64,000 nt of DNA from positions 107,530 through 171,529 of the forward strand of contig JAVGVS010000519.1 of NCBI GenBank assembly GCA_032718565.1, in the 5' to 3' direction. The notes below the pieces were generated by a model. It was not told where the DNA came from, searched no databases, and saw only the letters and a list, made by a program, of their open reading frames with translations. This stretch comes from Distichodus sexfasciatus (Eukaryota; Chordata; Actinopteri; Characiformes; Distichodontidae). How positions within the stretch are numbered: position 1 is the first letter of the stretch; the number at the start of each line of letters is the position of its first letter. Position numbers and translations under genes: made by a program. Shown in pieces: positions 13,891-26,600 of this stretch.

Positions 13891-14839
13891 ATCAAAGTCG
13901 TATTGTACTTGCAGTAGTACTAGCCATTATAAGGACTCGCAGCAAAACCACTTTAATGGATTTCAATTTTTTTTTTACCTTGGAATATTTTCACTGTTTC
14001 AAGGGGCGAGGGGATTCCATCTCATAATTCATAACTCAATTTTCATCCAGTGGATGTATAGTTCTCACCCAGCCACACCTTCCCTTTATCCCAGTAATCC
14101 CGGGCCCGCTGGGTTTGCTTCCCTTCTCTTTTTCCACGGATTCAACACTGTTTCGGGCGCGGGCAAGATTCTTCTGAACTTCTGTGTCCTGTAAAGGCAT
14201 AATGGGTTGGATACGCCTTCTGGAGAAAATGAATATTAAAGGAGAAAATTTACGGGGAACGAGGAAACAGTTTATGGGAAAAGTAAGAGTGGAAATAGAA
14301 CGAAAGAGGGTAAAGAAAGAGAGAATACAGAGAATGAGAGGAGTGAAGGCTTTTATCAGAGGACTGAGATCTGATTCAAAGGATTTGGTGCATTATGATT
14401 CCGGGCCAGGTAAGTTGTGCACTTCAAAGATCTTATTACGACGGCGTATTAGTATTCATGTGCCATTCAAAACGTAAGTCCGACACCTGCGCGGGAAACG
14501 GGGCAGAATGGGAAATGAGGAAAGCAGTGAGGAAAAAGCGCCTTACAAAGGGCAGACGGTGTCTGGAGGAAGCGCTGTCTCCGGACCCCTTCCATAACAC
14601 ATTATGATTTTAACAACACCACGTCTTCTACAGCCAAATCGTACCGCCATTGCTGCGCTGGGTTCCACTCTTGCTCAAATTAAGGATGAGGAAATAACAT
14701 GCCTTCACCAGAAACGTCGGTCAGACTTCACCGACGTGGTCCAGATCGGTTTCGGTAAATGTCTCACAGCAATCAGCTCAAATGCGTAAATATGCACAAA
14801 CGTGCCAAGTGAAAGTACTTGGAGGCTTAACTTGGTTAG
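13891..14839. other. Single-copy-looking sequence, no gene recognised
   Basis: Includes a run at 14184-14477 open in one + frame but Lys/Arg-biased and without a known domain. Nothing else is recognised. Confidence 0.25.
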
Positions 14840-15640
14840 GAGGCGACCGATTATCAGGTTGATCAATTATTGATACCGATATTTATTATTTTTATCACAA
14901 TACGTTTTGTAAAACAGGTCATGCACTGTCACAACTCACAAAGTTTGTGTTTTAACATTCATAAAAATCCTAAATACTTAATTATTAAAGTAAAATATTT
15001 TTTTTTAACCTGAAAAAGTTATTTTAAAAAATATCATTATATAAAAGGTATGTCACAAAAATTACATGTAATATAGAAATTATTAATTAAAGATTATATT
15101 TAAATATACTGTATTTTTAATAATTAGAGAATTAACATTTTTTAAGTAATATAATTATTGAAATGCTATATAAAAACTTAGTTGGTATTGATAATTAAAA
15201 GTTTATTCCTAAACTGAAAAAAATATTATGAAAAGTGAAATATGAAAAGAAATATTACATTAATATATAAAAGTATATCATAAAATTGTGTAGTTATATA
15301 AAATATAATTTTATTTTGTCTAAATATATTTTATATAAACACTCTGTAGACACCATCACAAACACGTTATATATAATTTTTGTATAATAGTTTACTATAT
15401 TATTGTTTCTAATTTTAAAGAATTATTTTAATAAAATAATTTATTCATTTTTAATAGCTTTTAAAATATGTATATATATGTATGTTTGAAATACATATGT
15501 TATTGAAATTTCTGTTATTGTTATTTATAAAAAAAAATTATATTATATAAAAATATATGTTATTTATAAAAATTGTTATTTATAAAAAAAATCAGATCTT
15601 AGATTATCAATTATTTTAATTATTAATTAATTTTAAATCA
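14840..15640. other. 800-base AT-rich block
   Basis: Extremely A+T-rich sequence beginning near GACCGATTATCAGGTTGATC, an end-like word seen in fish DNA elements, and closing with GATCTTAGATTATCAATTATTTT. It may be a decayed MITE, but the inverted ends do not pair well. Confidence 0.5.
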
Positions 15641-16118
15641 TTTCTGCAAATGTCTTTCATAATCAGAGGCTTTGTGTACTGAATACAAATAAATACATGC
15701 AAAAATAAATAAACACATATCTGTGTAGTGAATATTTTCCAAGAATGAACCCAGGTCAGTTCTGAGGAGTTGTGTGGAGCAGTGAGGGCGAGTCAGTGCA
15801 GCATTAGTAGCATTTCTTATAATTTATTTGTATGTAATCCATCAGGGCCGTCACTGCGCCTACAAATTTTAAATGGCAGCGTGTTGGCAGCGCGGCGTGT
15901 CGGGTGTCGCGTCGCTCGCTGCTCGTCTCCTTTACTGCTGTGCAAGAAGACAGAGACAAACGTCCAGGGGACGGAGGATTACAGCTTGCAGTCGTAATTC
16001 AAAGAGAAGGGGGAAGGATATAAGACAGTGAACGATAACATCCACTGCATTTTCAAGTAGAGTTGCGAAGAAGAAAAAAAACCAAAAAAACCTAAACTAA
16101 CCCTAGAAGTATTTTAAA

Positions 16119-17157
16119 TAGTGTTGAGACCAGTTTTTAAAAGTCTCGGTCTTGTCTCGGACTCGCTCGTATTTGTACTCTGTCTTGTCATGGACCCAGG
16201 ATTTTATTTGGAGAGCAGCTTGGCCCACAACTCTGAGAATATTACTATTAAAACTCTTTGAGACCGACGCAGGCATTTTGCATTGTTTAATAATTTGTAT
16301 TTTAATAACTCAGAATCCCTTTAACTTACAGAAACCACACACATACCGTCAGCATCACAAGACTTTCAACTTACCGCACATTCTATTCATTGCTCTGTGT
16401 GTGAAATTATTTCTGAGTTATTCCTTACACAGAAACTGAAGTAATTGTGTAAAAAGGCATTAGTTACATTATTTGTGATATAAACACGCATTAGCGCTTG
16501 CGACTCTAATATGGAACGCCATCAAGCACAAAAATGTAGTTCTCTTGCAGAAAGACCAAAAGCAGCTCATTTTATAGACCAAAATGCGTCCAAATCGCCT
16601 CAAAATTACCCAAAACTTTAGTATTTCTTCATTTTCTATTGATCAGAAAATATTTTTTACATTTTGTAATGTTAGAGAGTAATCAATAGGGAAAAATTAA
16701 TCTAATAATTTTTGTTTTGTATCCAGATAGATACCAAATGGATAAAGAAGTGTTTCCGTTTGTCATTACCCTAATTTTTCTTCACTAAGCCATAGAACGT
16801 CTCTGCATAATAATAACAACTCTGCAAGCCAATAACACAGTGAGTTTGGTCTTGAGGAGTGTTCACTGTGGTTTGTTGAGTTTAACATATGATGTGATCA
16901 GTTTGAATAACTGCTTCCAGTGAAGTGATTTCCTCATTATAGATATGTAAGAGAGGAATATTGAATAAACATCTTTAATGTTGCTTAGGCTTTGCATGTT
17001 CCACTTATTTGTCATGTGGTGTAAAACGTGCATTGGTCTGGTCTTGACTCGGTCTCCCCCAGCCCTGGTCTCGGTCTTGTCTCAGTCTCAACACACTGTG
17101 GTCTCGGTCAGGACTCGGTCTCGGTTTATGTGGTCTTGACCCCAATTTTCGACTCTA
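16119..17157 (+). mobile_element. hAT MITE, TAGTGTTG family, full length
   Basis: Begins TAGTGTTGAGACCAG and ends CTTGACCCCAATTTTCGACTCTA. Both ends carry repeated GTCTCGGTC/GACTCGG words. Flanks ATTTTAAA and ATTTTCGA agree at six of eight bases. The interior matches 61592-62577 along its length, including AGATAGATACCAAATG and GTAAGAGAGGAATATTGAATAAAC. Non-coding. Confidence 0.85.
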
Positions 17158-17562
17158 ATTTTCGATGCGTCTTCTGGAATCTGTAACAATGTGGCTAAAC
17201 TGATTTGAGGTCTGATGTGTAATATTTAGTTTTCAGGACATGAGAAAACTTCTGTTCGTGATCTAGTTCTTGTTCTCTGAGCGTATTTTTGTGTTTGACC
17301 AGACGGAGAAGTCTGCCAAGGCTATAACCAACTTCAAAATGAAACGGTAATGTGAATAAACACAGATAAAATGCAGACAGGAGGTGTTGAATAGAGTCGC
17401 GGAAGAGACACGGGAGAGATAGTCGTCTTCTGTAGATGCCTATCTCCTTCCCAACAAAGACTCCAGACTCCAGCAGCGAAGATGAAGAGATGAGATGGCA
17501 AATTTTCATGACAGTAAATATTATTAGATCTCCCGACTTCAGTTGTTGACGTAACTTCTGAG

Positions 17563-18394
17563 TAGGGGTGTTAAAACGAATCGCATAATCGATGCATTGC
17601 GATGCAGACATGGACGATTCTGCATCGATGCAATGGCAGACCATAATCAATTTTATTAGCTGGGTTTCAGTTGTCTGTGTGCTGCCCCCTCGTGGTCTGC
17701 AGTGGCATTGCAGGTGGTCTGTGACATGGAAGTCAGTTTCACTACTGAAATCACTTTTTTTTTAAACTATGCCTTTTTTCGTTTTTAAAGATTTGGGCAT
17801 CTTTATGAAAAATGAATTTAATGTAAATATCTAAAAAGTAATACAAAAAATACTCACTCCCACACTAAGGGACACATATGAGGATATTTTTATGAACACT
17901 TTTTTTTATACATTTGGGCCTTTCGTTTACACATTTCCACAGAATCTAGCGTTTTGAAAAATCTTCATTTTGGAGGGTGTTTCAAAAAATATGTGTTTGT
18001 TGTAGCCAAAACTCACTTTACATGTAAACAAAAGGCTCAAACATATTTTAAAAAATATGCATTTCTAAAAACATCAGCATACATGTAAACAGGCCTTCAG
18101 ACTGCTTAGTCTGAGTGGTGGTACCCGGGACAGAAGAAGAATAATGACATTACTCTGTGATTTTTCGGCTACGGCATAAAAATTCAGGTTAAAAGGAACA
18201 TCTCAGTAGCAACTACAGCTGCTCAATCTGTGTGCAATATGAAGTAAAGTAGAAAAATTGATGGCATGCATCGTGATGCATCAAGATATAAGTAAGTCGC
18301 TCTGGATAAGAGTGTCTGCTAAATGCTGTAAATGTAAAATGTAAAGATATCATAGCAAATCGAATCGTGAGACCAGTGAAGGTTCACACCTCTA
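17563..18394. mobile_element. hAT MITE with TAGGGGTGTTAAA ends
   Basis: Ends TAGGGGTGTTAAAACGAATCG and, inward from the right, TAGAGGTGTGAACC. Flanks CTTCTGAG (17555-17562) and CTTATGAG (18395-18402) match at seven of eight positions. Internal runs of AATCGATGCATTGCGATGCA are palindromic. Near the right end (18297-18345) is the teleost-wide word CTCTGGATAAGAGTGTCTGC followed by CTAAATG, known from many fish retroposon tails. Confidence 0.85.
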
Positions 18395-19337
18395 CTTATG
18401 AGTAAGAATTTGATAAGTGGTGTAAAAATCTGTTGAATTTTTACCACTGCAAATCATAAACTTGTCATTTGTCAATTTCATTTCACACTATTTATTTTAT
18501 AAACTTTCTTTTACAAAATTAAACCTGCTATGAAATTAACTGAGCTAAATTGAGGATTATAATTTTCATCAACTTTTCCTACATTTAACTTTCCATATGA
18601 TTTGTTTGTTATGATTTTCAGGAGCCATGGTGCAGGTACAGTTTTTATACTACATTTGTATTCAGGTTGTGTCACGGGTGCTAAAAATCATTTAGAGCAT
18701 GAAAACGATGTATTTTCTCATTTCAAGGGTGTGTTTGAAACATTTGCATGAATATAAATGTTTTTTTCCTGCTATGATATGCTACCAGTCCCATCTGTCT
18801 CATTTCATAATATCGCTTTAATTAGACTTTTGCACGTTGCCGCGTCTGCCGGAGCTGCAACACTTTTTACTAAATGAAGAGACTAACAACTGCAGCGCCG
18901 AGCGTCTTGCAGGTCGGCATGCCGCCAAACTTTAGGAGACATTCAGAACCGCCGACTCCGTTTGTAAGTTAGATATATGCTTCTGTACAGCGTGTTTCCC
19001 CTAAATGAGCGTTTGTGTATGTTGAAAAGTAGAGTTGTGTAACATCAAGGCTTTTGTTGGATGCTGCTTTGTTCTGCGACTTCCACCGTCTTTTATTCAG
19101 GGGTTTAATCTTTATCTTGGTCTCGCAAGATCTTAAACATCTGCCAAATCTTTGGAGACTTACATATTTCATTGTAGCGATCAGAGGCAGAGCAATTAAT
19201 CATTTTGACAATGTAATCGGCTTGTTTGATAATGATAAAGATTTCTACCAGTCGATAAATGGCAATTAAAATAGAACGGAAGATACAGAAACGTGATGCG
19301 TCATCAGATTTTTGAGTAAAATAAACTCTTTTAAGGT
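18395..19337. other. Single-copy-looking sequence, no gene recognised
   Basis: Of mixed composition. The part 18770-18960 (TAATTAGACTTTTGCACG, GTCGGCATGCCGCC) looks least degraded. No coding or RNA signal was recognised. Confidence 0.25.
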
Positions 19338-19424
19338 TTCCCGGACCGGTAAAGGTACCACTTAGGTACTGATGAGCAAAGTACCATTCTGCTGCCCACT
19401 GCTCCTTCACCGATGAGTCAAATT
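19338..19424 (+). repeat. SINE fragment abutting a pyrimidine tract
   Basis: Contains GACCGGTAAAGGTACCACTTAGGTACTGATGAGC and GCCCACTGCTCCTTCACCGATGAGTCAAAT split over the normal order, then breaks off into the CTTTCC tract starting at 19425. The family tail is absent. Confidence 0.7.
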
Positions 19425-20275
19425 CCTTCGTTCATCCCTTTTTTCGCTCCTCCATTGTTTCCTTCCTCCATTCCTTCTGCCGTTCCTTCTTTCTTACCTC
19501 CTTTCTTTCCCTCATTCCTTCCTCCTTTCTTTCCCTCCTTGGTTCCTTCCGCCGTTCCTTCTTTACTTCTTCTGTTCCTTCCTCCATTCCTTCCTTTCTC
19601 TCTTCTTCCTTCTTTCCTTCCTCACTCCTTTCTTCCATTTTTCCTTCCTCCCTTCTTTCTTTCCTTCCTTCTCTCCTTCCTCACTTCTTCCCTTCCTCAA
19701 TTCTTTCTTCCCTTTTCCCTTCCTCCCTTCTTTCCTTCCTTCCCTCTTTCCTACCTTCCCTCTTTCCTAACTCCTTTCTTTCCTTGCTTCCTTTCCTTCT
19801 CTCCTACTTCACTTCTCTCCTTCCTTCTCTCCTTCCTCCCTTCTTCCCTTTCTCCATTCCTTCCTCATTTCTTTCCTTCCCTCCTTTCTCACTTCCGTCT
19901 TCCCTTTTTCCTTCTTCCCTTCTTTCTTCCTTACGTCTTTCTTACCGGCTTTTTTCTTACTTCCTTCCTCCTTTATTTCCTTCCTCAAGTCCTTCTGCAA
20001 TTCCTTCTTCCCCTCCTCTGTTGCTTCCTTCCATCTTCCTTCCTCCCTTCTTTCCTTCCTCACTTCTTTCCTCACTTTTCTATTACTTGTTTCTTTCCTT
20101 CCTTCCTTCCTCTGTTCCTTCTGTCGTTCCTTCTTCCCTTCCTTCATTCCCTCCTTCTGTCTTTCCTCCCTTCTTTTCTTCCTCCGTTCCTTCTTCCTTC
20201 CTTCCTTCCTTCCTTCCTTCTTTCTGCCATTCCTTCTTCCTTTCCTCTGTTCCTTCCTTCTTTTCCTTCTTTTGT
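19425..20275 (+). repeat. 850-base pyrimidine tract (CTTCC/CTTT)n
   Basis: Nearly every base is C or T on the + strand, built of CTTCC, CTTT and CCTCC words with rare A or G. Long open frames in several registers here are composition artefacts. Confidence 0.95.
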
Positions 20276-20969
20276 GCTGTTTCCAAGTCGGAAAGAAGTC
20301 CACAAACGAGTCCTGAACACCCTTTTTTAACTTCTATTTATCAATGTGAGTTGAGTTAGAAAACACTGCTGACCACGTGATTTACGAGCCGCGCTCGTGT
20401 ATGGCATTGGAGCAGGATCCTGAGATGCAGCCGTAATGTGGATCATACGTCACTTGTGTCCTTAAGGCATCTCGTTAATTGTGCTTTCGTCTTAACACTT
20501 ACTAATTAATAAGGGCTGGTCTCGCAGTGCCGGCGTCCTTGAAGAGCGCGGTGAGTTACGCTCCGGTGACGAGCGCGACACGACAAGGGCCAAATAAGCG
20601 CCGGATCAAAGTCTAGAGACGGAAAATCAGCCGCCTGTTAATGCCGGATGTAATGCAAATGTTTTAGCAAGCCGGCTATTAATTAGCGCCGGAGGAAAAT
20701 CGATAAATGCCCCAAATATGTGTCATTAACAAATGAGGGGCCGAGAAGGCAGGGGGCATGTGCTAAATAACAGCTGTCTGGGTGTGTGTGTGTGTGTGTT
20801 GATAGATTGGACGAAAAAGAGCCTTTTTTAGTTTTTATGTTTATTTGTTTTAGCGGTCTGTATTTTTGGCTGTACCAAACACAAATACTCCCTTAAAGGG
20901 GCAGTTTGAGTAAAGCGGCTTGTTCACCACAACTCTTACTGCTCCTTTAAACTAGATGTTGGGAGCAGC
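20276..20969. other. Unique island between pyrimidine tracts, enhancer-like composition
   Basis: The 20460-20780 stretch is CpG-containing and free of repeats. It carries TAATTA/ATTAATTAG-type homeodomain words (20505, 20677), ATGCAAAT, the POU octamer (20654-20661), and CAGCTG (20770-20775). Such clustering is common in conserved non-coding elements flanking developmental cadherin genes, but this is an inference from words only. A (GT)n run lies at 20783-20799. Confidence 0.3.
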
Positions 20970-21930
20970 TGTTACTTCCTTCCTTCCTCCATTCATATTT
21001 CCCTTTCTCTGTTCCTTCTTTCCTTCCTTCCTTCCTTCCTTCCTTCCTTACTTCCTCCCTTCTTTCCTTCTTTCTTTCCTCCGTTTCTTCTTCCCTCCTT
21101 CCTTCCTTCTTTCCTTGATCTTTTCTTCTTTCTTTCTGTCTTCCCTTACTTCCCTCCTCCGCTGTTTCTTTCCTTCCTTCATTAGTTGCTCCCTTCTTTC
21201 CCTCCTACGTTCCTTCTTCCCTTCCCTCCTTCCTTCCTCTATTCCTCCATTCCTTCTGTCCTTCTTTCCTTCCTCTGTTCCTTCCTTCCATCCTTTCTTC
21301 TTTGGCCTTTCTTTTTTCTTTCCTTGATTTTACCTTCCTTTCTTCCTTCCTTCTTTCCTCTCTCGCTTCTTTCCTTCCTCCATTCCTTCTTCCCTTCACT
21401 CCTTCCTTCCTTCTTTCCTTCATCCTTCCTTCTTTCCTTCATCCTTCCATTCTTTCTTTTTTGTTTCCTTGACCCTTCCTTCATGGTTCTTCCTTCCCTT
21501 CTTTCTTGATTTGCCCTCTCTTCCTTGGTCCTTCCTTCTTTACCTCCTTACTTCCTTCCTTCCTTCCTTCCTCTATTCCTCCATTCCTTCTGTCCTTCTT
21601 TCCTTCCTCTGTTCCTTCCTTCCATCCTTTCTTCTTTGGCCTTTCTTTTTTCTTTCCTTGATTTTACCTTCCTTTCTTCCTTCCTTCTTTCCTCTCTCGC
21701 TTCTTTCCTTCCTCCATTCCTTCTTCCCTTCACTCCTTCCTTCCTTCTTTCCTTGATCCTTCCTTCTTTCCTTCCTCCTTCCATTCTTTCTTTTTTGTTT
21801 CCTTGACCCTTCCTTCATGGTTCTTCCTTCCCTTCTTTCTTGATTTGCCCTCTCTTCCTTGGTCCTTCCTTCTTTACCTCCTTCCTTCCTTCCTTCCTTG
21901 CTCCTTTTTACCTCGCTCTGGCCTCCTCTT
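20970..21930 (+). repeat. 960-base pyrimidine tract with a 334-bp tandem duplication
   Basis: Unit 21239-21572 is repeated at 21573-21906 at an offset of 334. The copies share rare landmarks (TTTGGCC, TTGATTTTACC, CTCTCGC, TTGACCC, CATGG, TTGGTCC) and differ at only a few sites, for example CATCC against GATCC. Confidence 0.9.
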
Positions 21931-22699
21931 CCAGACTTGAGTCATTTATTTACAATTCAGCGGTCATTTTCTCCTCCGACACACGTCAACCGGGGAGCGA
22001 TCTTTTCAAGCAACTTTCAAAGGGAGAAAAGGGGGTGGGGGAAAGAGGGAAGGGGTGGGGGAGGGTAGAGGAAAAAATAAAAACACAACTTTTAAGTGCG
22101 TGCCATGGCAGAGCTATAGAGTCGAATAATCCCTGCCTCGCTCGCTCCTCTCAAACGCGGCAGTCACGCGTCGGGGTTTCAAATTAGGAACAGGAGAGTG
22201 GAGAAAAGCCAGTGTGTGTTTAAAAAAGAATTCCAGCCCACAGTTACAGCAGCTCGCTCTTATTCCTCTACCGCCGCCGCCACCGCCGCTAAATTGGAGA
22301 CGAAATTGCATCGCATTATAATGGCCGTTCAAAGAGCATGCGCTTTAGTGGATAATTTCACTGTGTACTCACACACGCACACACACAAATACGCTCGCCC
22401 GGGGAATACAAAAACAGCAAACTCTTTAAACGGATACCGCAGCTAAGAGTAAAAGAGGGCGGCCTAGTTGCGCGGGATCGAGAACGCTAATGCCAGCGCC
22501 CAATATAGCACTGGAGCTTTAGAGAGAGAGAGAGAGAGAGAGATTTGACTTTACCCTGCTAATGTCTCTCTCCCTCTCATATCATTTAGCAAGGACAGGA
22601 AGGAAGGAATGAAGGAAGGAATGAAAGACTTAAACATGGAGAAAAGAAACTGAAAGACACAATATCTTTTCTCTGTCTGTCTTTCGTTATGTCAGTCTT
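21931..22699. other. Unique island, no gene recognised
   Basis: The 21940-22500 part has many CpGs, a GGGG-rich purine run (22025-22075) and CCGCCGCCGCCACCGCCGC (22271-22289). (AG)n lies at 22521-22543. It may be a conserved non-coding or CpG-rich regulatory segment. No exon is supported. Confidence 0.25.
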
Positions 22700-23070
22700 C
22701 CTTTCTTCCTTCATTGCTCTCTCTCTACTGTTTATTTATTTTCTTTCTTTCCTTCTTTTTTCTCTTCCTTTCTTGCTTCTTATCCTTCCTCCCGCTCTCC
22801 TTACCATTTAATCTCTGGTCAATTTCTTTCTTTCATTTTCTCTTTCTTTCTTTTCTTTATTTCTGTCTTTTTCTCCTTCTTTCCTCCTTCCTTCACTCTT
22901 TCTTTCTTTCTTTCCTCTCTTCATTCCTCTCTCTTTCCTTACCATTTACTCTGTCCTCTCTTCATCTTTCTGTCTTCTCATCCTTCCTACCATTTAGTCT
23001 CTGTTTTTTCTTTATTATCTTTTTATCTGTCCTTTTTCCTCCTTACTCTCTTTCTCTGTCTCTCTCTCTC
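22700..23070 (+). repeat. Pyrimidine tract
   Basis: A CTTT/CTTCC-rich stretch ending in (CT)n. It contains three ACCATTTA(A/G)TCTCTG-like landmarks that hint at an older tandem structure. Confidence 0.85.
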
Positions 23071-23986
23071 TGTCAGATATAGCTCTGCAGCTTTGGCAGA
23101 GCGGGAGAGAGAGGGAAGCCCTTTGACTTTGATGGACTTATGGGGTGAAAACTTGGCGTCCACCAAGGAGCTTGTACTCGTCTAATCTGCAGTGGAACTG
23201 ATCGTAGTTGACCAAATAATCTGCCAATTCCCTTGGCAGGACTGCAGCGCCAACAGAAAAAAATAAATAAACCAAAGTAAGCCCCTCGTCCCTCTCGGAG
23301 CGCTCGTTCAGCAATAAAAACGCAAGTCTCAATCCCGGGAAGGGAAGATGAGTAGCTGGTGTTGTGGATGATGACTGGATTCATATAGTTTAAGGGCGGA
23401 AGGATTGTGACCTGTGTCGGACTTACTTACAGCGCCTCTGCACCAGCCGTCTTGGTGTGGAACAAGTGTGTGTGTGTGTAGGGGGAAAAAATCCTGCTTT
23501 TCATCTAAAAAGTCACAGTGGAAACTAGGAGTCGACCTAAGGGCTGATAACGATTATCTAAAAATTACTGCAGAATATGTTCATCCAAAAAATGATAAAT
23601 GGAACTCTGCCTGTGTGGAATTTTGCTGCACATGCTTTAAAGTGGATGCATAGTTCAGACATTTCTAACACAGCACCAAGTCGTGTGAAAGTGAAAGCAG
23701 AGTGGAGCGAGGGCGGAGCATTTCCAGCGTAGTGCACAACATTTTAAGAGAAAGTCACTTCCTGCACTATGTGGTGTACAAGTCAAATAGGACACATTTC
23801 CAGTGTTGCGCAAAACTGCACTGCATTACAGATGACTAGTTCAAAGTAGTTGGTTCCATTACCATATTACTGTCTCTGAATATAATGGGGGCGGCATGGT
23901 ACATGAAGATCTAGAAATCAGATAATAAATATGCAAATATTTATGTTTTAATCTAGTAACACAAAGTATAAAGTTTTTCTGCAATA

Positions 23987-24596
23987 TGTGACCCTCTACA
24001 GCAAAACCAGTCGCTTGTCGCAATGGAGGTTTCCGAGAAAAACCGTTTATGTTGCGTGGGGTAAAATTTAGGATTTTTTTTTTGTGTTTTGAAACAGTGG
24101 AAGGTCTATACTGTACTGTTGTGAATAAATTTGGCTGAAAAACTTACCCTTTCCATCGTGAAAACGTGACTTTCTTGAGGTGAGGAATTCAATTCCAGCA
24201 GAATGTTAAAAGTTTCTGTTTTGACCGCTCTACTTCAATATTTACGCTAAATTCACTCGTTGACTAGTGAAGATATTTCTCCAGAATCCGTCTTCGTCTC
24301 CCGAGTTCAGTTAACCTAACACAGGTAGGCTATCCGTGTGGCTGTGAATGCAGCGTAGGCTACCGTAAATGCAAACGTAGCCGCGACCGCACCAAGCGTC
24401 TGTGAGTGCTACAGCGATAGTCAACTTCAAAGGCAGATTTCTCTGTTTCTCACTTGGCGTGACAGGAGAAACCCGACTCCTTTGAATGTTGATATCTCAG
24501 TCATATGTCGTCCGATTTATTTGATTTAGGTATCGTTTTGAAGGTTCATTTATGCCCTTTCTTGAAAATGAAATGGTTTTGCCGCGGAGGGTCACA
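23987..24596. mobile_element. MITE with TGTGACCCTC ends and TA flanks (copy 2)
   Basis: Matches 4027-4640 in the same orientation with small indels (for example the loss of four bases in AACGACCATTTATG). It is again flanked by TA, which supports the element limits. Non-coding. Confidence 0.8.
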
Positions 24597-25360
24597 TATT
24601 TGTTATTGCAAGTGCAACACAGTTTACTGTTACATTTGAAAACTTAAAATTAACAAAAATTAAAATTTCATACAAAGTCAAATGTATGAAAACACAAAAA
24701 AGCAAAAGTGAAGTGGAGCAAGTTCACCTTGAGAGTGCTTACAGCATGGTTAAAGGATATGTCTTGTCTTTCTGAAACATATAAAAATGTCATTTATTAT
24801 TATTTTCATAATAAATGATATCGAGCAATAATATCAGTGCGCCAATACATCGGACGAGCTCTAATTGTAACTCATCACTTCACAATGTGAACACATGGCA
24901 AGATTTTACGTCTCCCTTTTTAACTTTGGGACGCGCTGCAAGTTCTCCAATTTTACGGCTTGTGTGCCGCGCTACACGGATTGATTTCACACGCAAACAG
25001 TGGCAAATATTTTGGGAAGAGGGAGGACGCGTGGCACGAGATGTTGATTGTCTCGATAAACGGCGTCCTGATGAAATCACTCACGGCTGATCAAACGGAT
25101 TCAGACGTTCAAAGTGAAGCGCAAAGCGCGTGTGTTCATCTCCACTCGTCTGTGCAGGAGGAAAACACACTCCGAGCTGCTGGAGGTGATGAAAGCAGCG
25201 TTTACACTAATGAATGTCTAGGTTAAATAATACATCACACCAACACCAAGTTTCACTCTTTAACATGTGCTGCCTCCCACCTGCAACCCCTGCCACAAGG
25301 TTACGATGCGTCAAAACCCAAACCTCGCGTCATAAGACCAGCTTTATCACCACTTCCTTC

Positions 25361-25446
25361 TCCCGTCCTTCATCCATCCCTCCGTCTAATCTCTGTTTCC
25401 TTCTGACTTATTCAGACGCTTTGTCTTTATTTTCCAGTCTTTCTTT

Positions 25447-25488
<42 letters not shown>

Positions 25489-26600
25489 TTAGTTGTCATT
25501 CCATTTTTCCTTTCAAATGCTTTAGCTATCTCTCAGCCTGTTTTATCTATATAATAGTCTCATCCCTCCATCCATCCCTCCCTCCATCCAATACTTGTTC
25601 TTCTTTCCGACACTTTAAGTCTCTTTTCATCTTTATTTTCATCTGTATTCTCCTCTCTCTTTCTCTCTCAGTTTTTCCCTTCTTTCTTCCTCCATCTATC
25701 CAACCATCATCCAATCTCTCCGTCTTTCAGTCTTCACTCTTTGTCTCTCTCTCAGGTTAGTTTTCATTCCTTCTTTTAATTGCTTTAGATATTTCTCAGT
25801 TTATTTTCTTTATGTCTCCTTTTTTTTCTTTCTTTCATTTTTCCTTTCTTTTTTCTTACAGTCCATCCATCCTTCCGTTCATCCATCTAATTTCTGTTTT
25901 CTTTTCAGACACATTCAGTCTTTGTCTTTATTTTTCCGTCTTCTTTCCCTTTCTCGCTTGCTTTCTTTTTCCCTTTCTTCCTTCCTTCCTCCTTTCAACC
26001 CATTTATTCACCCATCTATCTGATCCCTTTTCTTTTTTCAGTTGTTAGTCTCTCTTTATTTTTATTTTACAGTCTTCCTCTTTGTTTTGTCTTCCTTTTT
26101 TTCTGTCTCTCACACTTTAGTTTTCAGTCTCCTTTTTTCTGTCCGACTTCTTTCTGTTGATTTTCTTTCCTTCCTTTTCATCCACCCATCCACCTGTCTA
26201 ATCTGTCCTTCTTTCAGTCTTCAGTCTCCCTTCATCTTTATTTCTCTTTCTTTCTTTCCGCTTCATCTATTCATCCCTTCATCTAATCTCCATTCAGTCT
26301 CTTTGTCTTTCTTTTCAGTCTTTTTTTCCTTCTCTCTGTTTCTTTTTCTTCCTATTTTCCCGCCTTCAATCCATCTATCCACCCATTTATCCATCTAATC
26401 CATTCCCTTCTTTCACTCTTCAGTCTCTTTGCTCTGTACTAAAGTCCCTTCTTTCTTTACTTCCTTTTCCATTCCTTTCATCCTTTCTTCCTCCATTTAA
26501 CCCAACTGTCCTTCCATTCAAATAAACTCATCTTTCTTTTCAGACACATTCAGTCTCTTTCATCTTCTGTTCTCTCTCTCTCTCTCTCTCTCTCTCTGCT
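25361..26600 (+). repeat. 1.2-kb pyrimidine tract of degenerate repeated units
   Basis: Recurring landmarks CCATC(C/T)ATC, CTAATCTCTG or CTAATTTCTG, CAGACACATTCAGTCT and TTTGTCTTTATTTTC appear about every 150-300 bases, so this is a decayed tandem array. (CT)n runs lie at 25448-25484 and 26569-26597. Confidence 0.8.

Noticed and set aside
17195..17650. A 151-codon minus-strand frame
   Set aside because: It runs from the left end of a hAT MITE (17563) into unrelated flank, with no recognisable domain.
19413..20330. A 305-codon open frame and several others over the pyrimidine tract
   Set aside because: The predicted protein is only Ser, Leu, Phe and Pro, imposed by C/T composition; frames on both strands are open and no splice or domain signal exists.
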